Positions 7,669 to 14,694 of a stretch of 32,428 nucleotides of DNA are shown here, piece by piece. Within the stretch, counting starts at the first letter, position 1, and each line of letters begins with the position of its first letter. Origin of the DNA: Pseudoflavonifractor sp. 524-17 (GTDB taxonomy: Bacteria; Bacillota; Clostridia; Oscillospirales; Oscillospiraceae). The translations under genes and the position numbers were made by a program. The stretch is from assembly GCF_009935845.1 (NCBI RefSeq), contig NZ_QWEK01000041.1:1-32428 (forward strand). The letters are read 5' to 3'. The notes beneath the pieces are model-generated. The model was not told where the DNA came from. It ran no database searches and was given only the letters and a program-made list of their open reading frames with translations.

Positions 7669-8577
7669 TCAGACAAAGGCCTTCGCGAATTCCGCGGGGT
7701 CGAAGGGCATCAGGTCGTCTATCCCCTCGCCCACGCCGATGAACTTTACCGGCACCCCCAGCTCCTGGGCGATGGCGATCACGATCCCCCCCTTGGCGCT
7801 GCCGTCCAGCTTGGTGAGGACAATCCCCGTCACCCCGGCGGCCTGCTGGAACTGCTTGGCCTGAATCAGGCCGTTCTGGCCGGTGGTGGCGTCCAGCACC
7901 AGCAGCGTCTCCCGGTCCGCCCCCGGCAGCTCCCGGTCCAGAATGCGGCTGATTTTATTCAGCTCGCTCATCAGATTCTGCTTGTTGTGCAGCCGCCCGG
8001 CGGTATCCACCAGTACCACGTCGGTCCCCCGGGCCCTGGCGGCGGACAGGGCGTCAAAGACCACCGCCGCCGGGTCCGCCCCCTCGTGCTGGCGGACAAT
8101 GTCCACCCCGCACCGCTCCGACCAGATCTCCAGCTGGTCGGCGGCGGCGGCCCGGAAGGTGTCGGCGGCGGCCATGAGCACCCGCTTGCCCTCCCCCTTC
8201 AGATAGGCGGACAGCTTGCCGATGGTGGTGGTCTTGCCCACGCCGTTCACCCCGATGAACAGGGCCACCGACGGCTTGCTGTCCAGCTTCAGGGCGCCGT
8301 CCCCCACGGTAAGAAACTCCGTCAAAATCTCCCGCAGGCACGCCCGGCCCTCCTCGGCGCTTTTGAGGCGCTGGCTCTTCACCCGGCGGCGCAGCTCCTC
8401 TGCCGCCTTCATGGCGGTCTGTGCCCCCATGTCCGACAGGATCAGCGTCTCCTCCAGCTCGTCGTAGAAATCGTCGTCCAGCTCGCCCGCGAAGAGCTGG
8501 TCAAAGGAGTGGCCGATGCTGGAGATGTTCTCCTTTGTGCGGGTCAGTCCCGCCTTGATCTTATCCAGAAAGCCCAT
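7669..8577 (-). CDS. ftsY: Signal recognition particle receptor FtsY
   Basis: 302 aa, the NG-domain-only form of FtsY without the long acidic N-terminal A domain. FtsY is the SRP receptor GTPase that brings nascent membrane proteins to the translocon at the inner membrane. GTPase motifs: [15 protein letters not shown] (G1), [22 protein letters not shown] (G3), [11 protein letters not shown] (G4) and the C-terminal [18 protein letters not shown]. The ATG at 8577 ([11 protein letters not shown]) is preferred over an in-frame TTG at 8586 that abuts the Shine-Dalgarno sequence. It sits 38 bases after smc, as in many Firmicutes. Confidence 0.96.
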   Translation of the reverse strand: MGFLDKIKAGLTRTKENISSIGHSFDQLFAGELDDDFYDELEETLILSDMGAQTAMKAAEELRRRVKSQRLKSAEEGRACLREILTEFLTVGDGALKLDSKPSVALFIGVNGVGKTTTIGKLSAYLKGEGKRVLMAAADTFRAAAADQLEIWSERCGVDIVRQHEGADPAAVVFDALSAARARGTDVVLVDTAGRLHNKQNLMSELNKISRILDRELPGADRETLLVLDATTGQNGLIQAKQFQQAAGVTGIVLTKLDGSAKGGIVIAIAQELGVPVKFIGVGEGIDDLMPFDPAEFAKAFV

Positions 8578-8615
8578 GTATTCCAATTCCTTTCCTGCTA
8601 TTTGAAACGCGGCCG

Positions 8616-11600
8616 TCAGGTGATCTCCAGATCCAGCTGACGCTCCACGTCGTTGAGATTGATGGTGAGCATCCGGCTCACCCCCTGCTCCTGCATGGTG
8701 ACGCCGTAGAGGACATCCGCCTCCTCCATGGTGCCCCGGCGGTGGGTGATGACGATAAACTGGGTTTTTTTCGCCATGCCCCGCAGGTAACTGGCGAAGC
8801 GGACCACATTGGCGTCGTCCAGGGCAGCCTCAATCTCGTCCATCACGCAAAAGGGGGTGGGGCGCACCTTTAAGATAGCGAAGTACAGCGCAATGGCCAC
8901 AAAGGCCTTCTCCCCGCCGGAGAGCAAAGAGAGCACCTTCAGGGCCTTCCCCGGGGGCTGGACCCGGATCTCAATGCCGCAGCTGAGAATATCGCCGGCG
9001 TCCTCCAGCTCCAGAGCCGCCCGGCCGCCGCCGAACAGCTCCTGAAAGGTCTCTCCAAAAGCCTGGTTGAGCCGCTCAAACTCCCCGGCGAAGATCCGCC
9101 GCATCTCAGCGGTGATCTCACCGATAATCCGGTTCAGCTCCCCCTTGGCCTGCTCCACATCGTCCCGCTGTCCGGTGAGGTAGGTGTACCGCTCGTTTAC
9201 CCGCTGAAACTCCTCCACCGCGTCCAGATTCACGTTGCCCAGCTGGGAGATGGCCTTTTTCAGCTCCCCTGCCCGGCGCTGGGCCTGGGCGGTGCTCTCC
9301 AGGGCCACCCGCTGGGCCAGCGCCCCCTGGTGGGTAAGCTCGTAGCTCTCCCACAGCCTGTTGAGCAGGGCCTCCTCCTCCAGCGCGGCGGCATTTTTCT
9401 TCTGTTCCAGGGCGGACAGCTCCCGCTCCAGCCGGAGCAGGATGTCGTTCTGCTCCCGGCTCTCCCGGCCGGCCTGATTCCGCTGGGCCTCCAAGGACAG
9501 CTTTTCCTGGTTCAGCCGGACAATGGCCTCCTGGCAGCCCTCGTTCTCCCTCTGGACTGTCTGGAGCCTGCGGGTCTGTTCCTCAATCTGCCCCTCCAGG
9601 GCCTGGTTCTTTTGGGAAAACTCCTCCAGCAGCGCGGCCTGCTGGGCCCGGTCCCCGGCCAGATCCTGGCGCAGTGTCTCCAGCTCGCCCAAGCTCCGCT
9701 GGGCGCTCTGGCACTCGGCCTCCAGCCCGGCCAGCCGCACCCGGTCCGCCGCGATGGCGTCCTGAAGGGCCAGCACCCGCTCGCCAAGGGCGTCCCGGTC
9801 CTCCTCCTTGCCCTGGGCCTGGGCACGCAGCAGGGCGGCAGCGGCCTCCCGCTCCCGGATCCGGTTCTGGACCTGGACGGTGTCCGCCTCGCTCTGGGCG
9901 GAGCGCTGGTTCAGCTGTTCCAGCTCCTCCTGCCGCCGGGCGTGCTCTGCCTCCAGCCCGGCCAGCCGGGTCTGGCGGTTGACGCACCGCTCCTCCAGCT
10001 TGACGATGGCGTCCTCCTGGAGACGCAGCTCCCCCCGGGCATGCTCCAGCTCACAGCGGGCGGCGGCAGTCTGGCGGCGCCGTTCCTCCCGCTCCTTCTC
10101 CGCCTGCGCCCGCCGGCGGTCCAGGGCCTGCGCCTCTCCTCTCAGCCGTACCAGCTCATTGGCCCGGCTGAGGATGCCCGCAGACCGGGTGGCGGATCCG
10201 CCGGTCATGGAGCCCCCGGCGTTCATCACCTGTCCGTCCAGGGTAACAATTTTAAACCGGTGGCGGTATTTTTTCGCCATGGCCACCGCCTGGTCCAAGT
10301 CCTCCACCAGGACAGTGCGCCCCAGCAGATAGGAAAAGATATCAGTGTACTCCGGCGGGAAGGAGATCACGCTGTCCCCCACGCCTACAAACCCCGGCTC
10401 GCCGCTGAGCCCCTCCTCCCGCAGGGGGGCGGGACGGATGGCGGTCAGGGGCAGGAACGTAGCCCGGCCGCCTTCCCGGCGCTTCAGCCACTCCATGGCC
10501 GCCTTTGCGTCCTCCTCCCGCTCTGTGACCAGATGCTGCATCGCCCCGCCCAGGGCGGTCTCGACGGCTACGGCACAGTGGTCCGGCACCTGAATCAGTC
10601 CGGCCACCGGGCCGTGTATCCCGTACAGCCGCTCCCGCCGGACCTCTCCCATCACCAGCTTTACCGCCTTGGAATAGCCCTCATAATCCTTCTCCATCTC
10701 CTCCAGCATGTGGATCCGGGCCCGCAGCGTATCCTCTTCCACCTGGAGGTTTTGGCACTGGGTCTGGAGCTGTTCCAGCTTTTTTTCCTTCGACTCCACC
10801 CGCAGGCGGCAGCCCTGGACCGCGTTGGTCAGGGCATCCCGCGCTTCTTTTGCCTGGTCCCGCTCCGCGAGGGTACGCTTCCGCTCCTGCTCCGCCTCTT
10901 TCAAGGCCGCTTCCCCCTCGGCCAGCGCCCGGCGGAGGGCGGCGTCCCGGTCCAGCTGCTCCTGCACCGCAGCGGACAGGGCGGACAGCGCGGCCTTGGC
11001 CTCCCCAGCGGAGGCGTTCTCTGCCTCCGCCCGGCGGCGCAGCTCCTCCAGCTCTTCCGCCAGACGGCCCGCCTGGCCGGTGAGGGTCTTGGCCTCCCCC
11101 TGCCGCTTCTCCAGCTCCTGTTTCACGGTCTGCATCTCCGCCTGCACCGCGGCCAGCCGCTGCCGCCGCTCACCGATCTGGCTGTCCAGAGCCCCCGCCC
11201 GGCCGGCCTGCTGGTCCAGCTCCTGCCGGATGCGGTTGGCACTGTCAATGTTGTGGGCGATCCCGCTCTTCAGCACCGCGATGCTGCGCTCCAGGGTGCT
11301 GGCCTCGGTCTGCCCCGCGCTCATCAGCGTCCGCTGGCGCTCCGCCTCCGTGTCCCGCCGGCGCATCTGCTCCGACAGCGCCTCCGTCCTGGCGTAGAGG
11401 GCCTCCACCGTCTGCTGGGCCTCCGTACACTGGCGCTGGGTCTGCTCCCAGTCCGCCCCGGTCTTTACCGCTGCCGCCCGCAGCCGGTCCAGCTGCTCCA
11501 GCCACAGGGAGATCTCCAGCCCCCGCAACTCGTCCCGCAGGAGGAGGAACCGCCGGGCCTTGTCCGCCTGCTGGCGCAGGGGCTCTACCTGCAATTCCAA

Positions 11601-12191
11601 TTCCTCAATCTTGTCCCGGACGCGGACCAGGTTTTCCTCCGTCCGCTCCAGGCGGCGCTCCGCCTCCTCCTTCCGGTGGCGGAAGCGGGAGATGCCGGCG
11701 GCCTCCTCAAAGACCTCCCGGCGGTCGGCGCTCTTTAGGGACAGGATCTCGTCAATCCTTCCCTGGCCGATAATGGAGTAGCCCTCCCGGCCCAGGCCGG
11801 TGTCCATAAAAAGCTCGTTTACGTCCTTCAGCCGGACGGAACGGCGGTTGATATAGTATTCGCTCTCCCCAGAGCGGTAGTACCGCCGGGTGACCTTCAC
11901 CTCGTCCTCCGGCACGTCCAGGCTGTGGTCCCCGTTGTCCAGTACCAGAGATACTTCCGCAAAGCCCACCTGGCGGCGGCGCTCCGTCCCGCCGAAGATC
12001 ACGTCCTCCATCCGCCCGCCCCGGAGCGTGCGGGTGGACTGCTCCCCCATCACCCACCGCACCGCGTCGGACAGATTGGACTTTCCCGACCCGTTGGGCC
12101 CCACGATGGCGGTGATGTCCGCCCCAAAGGTCAGCACCGTCTTGTCCGGAAAGGACTTGAATCCCTGTATCTCCAGCGCTCTTAGGTACAT
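8616..12191 (-). CDS. smc: Chromosome partition protein SMC
   Basis: 1191 aa, full length for bacterial SMC, the ATPase of the Smc-ScpAB condensin that loads at parS and compacts and separates chromosomes. Walker A GPNGSGKSN sits at residues 31-39, and the Q-loop region reads VRWVMGEQST. Long Glu/Gln/Arg-rich coiled coils run from about 165-500 and 680-1000 and flank a hinge (about 515-660, with YGIHGPVAGLIQVPDHCAVA and TLDGQVMNAGGSMTGGS). The C-terminal head has the ABC signature LSLLSGGEKAFVAIAL and Walker B FCVMDEIEAALDD. The ATG at 12191 begins MYLRALEIQGFKSF, the universal SMC N-terminus. It is the first gene of the operon. The usual upstream neighbour rnc is absent, and a scar-like region lies there instead. 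Confidence 0.97.
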   Translation of the reverse strand: MYLRALEIQGFKSFPDKTVLTFGADITAIVGPNGSGKSNLSDAVRWVMGEQSTRTLRGGRMEDVIFGGTERRRQVGFAEVSLVLDNGDHSLDVPEDEVKVTRRYYRSGESEYYINRRSVRLKDVNELFMDTGLGREGYSIIGQGRIDEILSLKSADRREVFEEAAGISRFRHRKEEAERRLERTEENLVRVRDKIEELELQVEPLRQQADKARRFLLLRDELRGLEISLWLEQLDRLRAAAVKTGADWEQTQRQCTEAQQTVEALYARTEALSEQMRRRDTEAERQRTLMSAGQTEASTLERSIAVLKSGIAHNIDSANRIRQELDQQAGRAGALDSQIGERRQRLAAVQAEMQTVKQELEKRQGEAKTLTGQAGRLAEELEELRRRAEAENASAGEAKAALSALSAAVQEQLDRDAALRRALAEGEAALKEAEQERKRTLAERDQAKEARDALTNAVQGCRLRVESKEKKLEQLQTQCQNLQVEEDTLRARIHMLEEMEKDYEGYSKAVKLVMGEVRRERLYGIHGPVAGLIQVPDHCAVAVETALGGAMQHLVTEREEDAKAAMEWLKRREGGRATFLPLTAIRPAPLREEGLSGEPGFVGVGDSVISFPPEYTDIFSYLLGRTVLVEDLDQAVAMAKKYRHRFKIVTLDGQVMNAGGSMTGGSATRSAGILSRANELVRLRGEAQALDRRRAQAEKEREERRRQTAAARCELEHARGELRLQEDAIVKLEERCVNRQTRLAGLEAEHARRQEELEQLNQRSAQSEADTVQVQNRIREREAAAALLRAQAQGKEEDRDALGERVLALQDAIAADRVRLAGLEAECQSAQRSLGELETLRQDLAGDRAQQAALLEEFSQKNQALEGQIEEQTRRLQTVQRENEGCQEAIVRLNQEKLSLEAQRNQAGRESREQNDILLRLERELSALEQKKNAAALEEEALLNRLWESYELTHQGALAQRVALESTAQAQRRAGELKKAISQLGNVNLDAVEEFQRVNERYTYLTGQRDDVEQAKGELNRIIGEITAEMRRIFAGEFERLNQAFGETFQELFGGGRAALELEDAGDILSCGIEIRVQPPGKALKVLSLLSGGEKAFVAIALYFAILKVRPTPFCVMDEIEAALDDANVVRFASYLRGMAKKTQFIVITHRRGTMEEADVLYGVTMQEQGVSRMLTINLNDVERQLDLEIT

Positions 12192-12299
12192 ACTCTCACC
12201 CGCCTCTCTACATAAGCCGTTAAATCCTTACGGCTCAAGGGAATTCGGAATTTGCCCCCACACGAATTTCTGCGAAAACTCTTGTAAATTAACGGTCAA

Positions 12300-12348
12300 G
12301 TGGTATAAATTCTGGTATAAGACAAGTGCCGCATCATTTTATACCACA
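12300..12348. repeat. TGGTATAA direct and inverted repeats
   Basis: TGGTATAA occurs twice directly (12301-12308 and 12313-12320), and its reverse complement TTATACCAC follows at 12339-12347. The first copy, read as GTGGTATAA, is a full 9-base match to that inverse. Clusters of short direct and inverted repeats like this are typical of tyrosine-recombinase core or arm sites at integrated-element ends, but no integrase gene is seen here. Confidence 0.4.
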
Positions 12349-12546
12349 AAAAGCCGTCCTTACGTTTGGTTGGCATATATGCCCCTTTCTGTTATGGCAG
12401 GCGCATGATATAGTGGATTATTATAGCATAAGTTGGAATGAATTTCAATATGACGCCGACGCCTTAAATGGGGCGTGTGTAAATCTCCACAACCTGCTGG
12501 ACACAGCACCAGACCTTGGGGCTCTCTCCACCCGGCTGCTCCCATC

Positions 12547-12759
12547 TTAACAAGACGCAGGTCCAGCGCCGCCTTTCTGCCGTCGGTACTCACTTAGAAT
12601 GTGGACCACATCAGATACGATGATGAGGTTTTGATAACTGTCATCACCACCCAAGACTAAGGGCTTCTTATGGTGACAGTCCACCTGATTTGCTTCCAGT
12701 TCCACACCGGAGACGGCGCATTTTCCATGCTGCCTGTATACCCGTATCTTTTCTTCGTG
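12547..12759 (-). pseudogene. Relic of group II intron reverse transcriptase/maturase (C-terminal HNH part)
   Basis: A 70-codon open stretch on the minus strand, bounded upstream by three consecutive stops and ending in TAA at 12547-12549. It encodes RQHGKCAVSGVELEAN, then VDCHHKKPLVLGGDDSYQNL and IIVSDVVHIL. The pattern CxxxG...C-H-H-x-x-P...GG-D-x-Y-x-NL...H-x-L is that of the HNH endonuclease domain at the C-terminus of LtrA-type group II intron proteins. There is no start codon or reverse-transcriptase domain, so this is a 5'-truncated remnant. The downstream 12360-12546 could hold eroded intron RNA domains; I could not identify a canonical domain V. Confidence 0.65.
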
Positions 12760-12865
12760 TCACTATTATTTTAACGCTTATGAGCCGCAGGGCAGCAAAA
12801 GCCCCGGCTGGACAGTGTGCGATGGTTATGAATACAGGTTCTAAGAACCTGCGCCACAGTCTAAG

Positions 12866-12895
12866 GCGCCCCGTGCAGTCACACTGCCGGGGCGC
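12866..12895. other. GC-rich hairpin of unknown role
   Basis: GCGCCCCG (12866-12873) pairs with CGGGGCGC (12888-12895), and GCAGT/ACTGC continues the stem inside, with one bulged T at 12874 and a 3-base loop. There is no good T run on either side, so a terminator role is uncertain. It may mark the end of a lost gene. Confidence 0.4.
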
Positions 12896-12992
12896 TGTAT
12901 TCTGTAAAAACAGCGGCGCCCTCTCCATTGCTCTGGAATATCTCTCTCCCCAGGTGCATATCCTAGAGGAGCGGCGCCAGTGAAAAAATGTC

Positions 12993-13020
12993 TTGACATT
13001 TTAGAATATTCTAATATAAT
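12993..13020 (+). promoter_or_regulatory. Promoter with embedded palindromic operator for the ArsR-TrxB-TrxA operon
   Basis: -35 TTGACA (12993-12998) and -10 TATAAT (13015-13020) are both perfect, with a 16-base spacer. The spacer contains the perfect 14-base palindrome TTAGAATATTCTAA (13001-13014), directly abutting the -10. This is the position and style of an ArsR/SmtB-family operator; bound repressor would occlude RNA polymerase. The first gene encodes such a regulator, so autoregulation is the natural reading. Confidence 0.85.
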
Positions 13021-13045
13021 TATATTTAGAGAAAGGGGGGGCACT

Positions 13046-13351
13046 ATGGACGCCTCCGAGATTCCCTATGAAGCGCGGGCGGAACTGCTCAAGGCCCTGG
13101 CCCATCCCCTGCGCCTGCGCCTGGTCCACGGACTGCTTAAGTGCGGCTGCCGCAATGTGAGCTGTATGGAGAGCAGCACCGGACAGTCCCAGCCCTGTAT
13201 CTCCCAGCACTTGGCCAAGCTGAAGGCTGCCGGGGTGGTCACCGCAGACCGGGTGGGCAACGAGGTCTACTACGAGGTCGCCCATCCCGGGGCGGCGGCG
13301 GTTGTGGCCGCCCTTATGGGCGACCGGGAGGAGGATTACCACCATGTATGA
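13046..13351 (+). CDS. ArsR/SmtB-family transcriptional regulator
   Basis: 101 aa, a winged-helix dimeric repressor of the ArsR type. ALAHPLRLRLVHGLL is the typical opening, QPCISQHLAKLKAAGVV is the recognition helix, and VGNEVYYEV is the wing. Cysteines lie at residues 33, 35, 40 and 51, the first three forming a C-x-C-x4-C cluster beside the recognition helix, and the tail is acidic and His-rich (EEDYHHV). The ligand could be a metal or metalloid, but the operon encodes thioredoxin chemistry, so a redox or sulfide signal is also plausible. The ATG at 13046 follows a G-rich ribosome-binding site and the palindromic promoter, and excludes an upstream in-frame ATG at 12980 that lies before the promoter. 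It overlaps the next gene by 8 bases. Confidence 0.9.
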   Translation: MDASEIPYEARAELLKALAHPLRLRLVHGLLKCGCRNVSCMESSTGQSQPCISQHLAKLKAAGVVTADRVGNEVYYEVAHPGAAAVVAALMGDREEDYHHV

Positions 13352-14213
13352 TATCATTGTCATCGGCGGGGGACCGGCTGGCCTGTCCGCTGCCGTCCAG
13401 GCCAGAAGCCGCAACCGCTCGGTACTGATCATCAGCGGGCAGGAGCGGGACGTTCCCCTCTCCCAGGCCGGGCGGGTAAACAACTACCTGGGAATGCCCG
13501 GCCTGTCCGGCAGAGAGCTGATCGCCCGCTTTTCCACCCACGCTGCCCAGCTGGGGGCGGAGCGTATGGAGGGCCGGGCACTCAGCGCCATGGCCACGAG
13601 CGGCAGATTTCTGGTGGCGGTAGGCAGCGAGGTAGCGGAGGGCCGGGCCCTCATTCTGGCCACCGGCGTGGCACACGGGCCCAAGTACCCTGGGGAGAGC
13701 GAATTTCTGGGCCGGGGGGTCAGCTACTGCGCTACCTGCGACGGAATGCTCTACCGGGGCAAGCCGGTGGTGGTGGTTGGGGCATCCGCTCAGGCCCCGG
13801 AAGAGGCCAATTTCCTCCAGGAGCTGGGCTGCCAGGTCACTTACGTCAGCCGGACCCGGCCGGAGGCGCTCCAGCCGTCCATTGACTTTGTCTCTGCGGT
13901 GCGGCTGGAGATTGTGGGAGACCAGCAGGCCGCCGCCCTGCGGGCTGACGGACGGGAGATCCCCTGTGCCTGCGTCTTCCTGCTGCGTCCCTCCATGGCC
14001 CCTGCCGACCTGATGCCGGGACTGGCCCTGTCCGGCCCCTATCTCCAGGTAGATCGGGACATGGCCACCAACCTCCCCGGCGTCTTTGCCGCAGGGGACT
14101 GCACCGGCCTCCCCCTCCAGATCTCCAAGGCCGTGGGCGAGGGGCTGATCGCCGGCCACCGGGCCTGCGATTACCTGGGCAACCCCCCGCCTCCAGCTAG
14201 TAATATCTGCTAG
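13344..14213 (+). CDS. Thioredoxin-reductase-like flavoprotein, NADPH site degenerate (FFTR-like)
   Basis: 289 aa, slightly shorter than standard TrxB (about 310). The FAD site IGGGPAGLSAA is at residues 7-17, the redox-active disulfide CATC at 129-132 and the FAD-binding FAAGDCTG at 248-255. The second Rossmann motif, normally GxGxxA (GGGDSAVEEA), reads VGASAQAPEEA (145-155) and lacks the middle glycine. The HRRxxxR motif that grips the NADPH phosphate is replaced by SRTRPEAL. Clostridial ferredoxin-dependent flavin thioredoxin reductases (FFTR) are known to lack just these two motifs, so ferredoxin may be the electron donor; this is inferred. GGAGGA lies 8 bases before the ATG. The gene overlaps arsR and is 35 bases from trxA, its probable substrate. 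Confidence 0.85.
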   Translation: MYDIIVIGGGPAGLSAAVQARSRNRSVLIISGQERDVPLSQAGRVNNYLGMPGLSGRELIARFSTHAAQLGAERMEGRALSAMATSGRFLVAVGSEVAEGRALILATGVAHGPKYPGESEFLGRGVSYCATCDGMLYRGKPVVVVGASAQAPEEANFLQELGCQVTYVSRTRPEALQPSIDFVSAVRLEIVGDQQAAALRADGREIPCACVFLLRPSMAPADLMPGLALSGPYLQVDRDMATNLPGVFAAGDCTGLPLQISKAVGEGLIAGHRACDYLGNPPPPASNIC

Positions 14214-14248
14214 TTTAATAACATCCAGGAATGGAAAGGAAGATTTTT

Positions 14249-14566
14249 ATGGCGCTCTATCATTTCAATCAGGAAGGATTTGAAAAGGCGGTTAACTCCG
14301 GCGATCTGGTCATGGTGGACTTTTGGGCCACCTGGTGCGGCCCCTGCCGGATGATCGCCCCTGTCGTGGAGGAGCTGGCCCGGCAGTACGAGGGCAAGGC
14401 CATCGTGGGTAAGGTGGACACCGACCAGGAGCCCGCCCTGTCCATGCAGCTGGGCATCTCCAGCATCCCCACCATCCTCTTCTATAAGGACGGCAAGGAG
14501 ATCGACCGCAAGGTGGGCGTCATGCCTGCACAGGCCTACACCGCCGTGCTGGACGCCAATCTTTAA
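14249..14566 (+). CDS. trxA: Thioredoxin
   Basis: 105 aa, a canonical thioredoxin that reduces protein disulfides in the cytoplasm. FWATWCGPCRM places the active-site WCGPC at residues 29-33. The cis-proline loop is SSIPTILFY, and the KVDTDQEPALSMQLGI segment is typical. The ATG at 14249 is chosen because AAGGAAG lies 6 bases upstream; an in-frame ATG at 14231 lies before that site. It is the last gene of the arsR-trxB-like-trxA operon and is followed by a small 7-bp hairpin (14567-14585) and then a strong terminator. Confidence 0.96.
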   Translation: MALYHFNQEGFEKAVNSGDLVMVDFWATWCGPCRMIAPVVEELARQYEGKAIVGKVDTDQEPALSMQLGISSIPTILFYKDGKEIDRKVGVMPAQAYTAVLDANL

Positions 14567-14649
14567 AAACCGGCGCTTCCGGTTTGCCGTACCTTCTACC
14601 GCAGATCCATTTCCGCCGGACGCGCCGTCAAGGACTCGCGTGCAACCAA

Positions 14650-14694
14650 GCAGGCCCCGCAGGCCAAAATGGCCTGCGGGGCCTGCCGCTTTTT
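14650..14694 (+). terminator. Terminator between trxA and rpoN
   Basis: A perfect 16-bp stem (14650-14665 with 14671-14686), a 5-base loop and a T5 tract at 14690-14694, on the plus strand after trxA. The gene on the other strand (rpoN) ends at 14693, so the hairpin probably serves both converging transcripts. Confidence 0.9.

Larger units (their letters stand above)
12192..12992. other. 800-base gene-poor region with mobile-element traces
   Basis: No intact gene is supported here, and base composition is patchy, with AT-rich blocks in a GC-rich neighbourhood. Contents: a hairpin-forming inverted repeat (12215-12220/12230-12235), a cluster of TGGTATAA repeats (12300-12348), a relic of a group II intron maturase on the minus strand (12547-12759), a 17-base dyad (12835-12851) and a strong GC-rich hairpin (12866-12895). 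On the minus strand TTGAGC (12233-12238) and TATGTA (12209-12214), 18 bases apart, could serve as a weak smc promoter overlapping the first hairpin. This is inferred from sequence only. Confidence 0.6.

Noticed and set aside
9330-11738. An 802-codon open frame on the plus strand opposite smc
   Set aside because: It mirrors the smc coding frame in GC-rich, coiled-coil DNA, has Leu/Gln/Pro-biased composition and no family features. smc on the minus strand is unmistakable.
12481-12546. Possible group II intron domain V downstream of the maturase relic
   Set aside because: Some pairing (AGCAGCCGGG with TCTGGTGCT on the minus strand) can be drawn, but the catalytic triad position, bulge and tetraloop of domain V are not convincing.
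12360-12593. A 77-codon minus-strand open frame in the smc upstream region
   Set aside because: No ribosome-binding site or family features. It overlaps the end of the maturase relic and probably corresponds to eroded intron RNA or spacer.
12668-12983. Small overlapping open frames on both strands between smc and arsR
   Set aside because: They lack start signals and conflict with each other. The arsR promoter begins at 12993, so they are not transcribed in a supported way.
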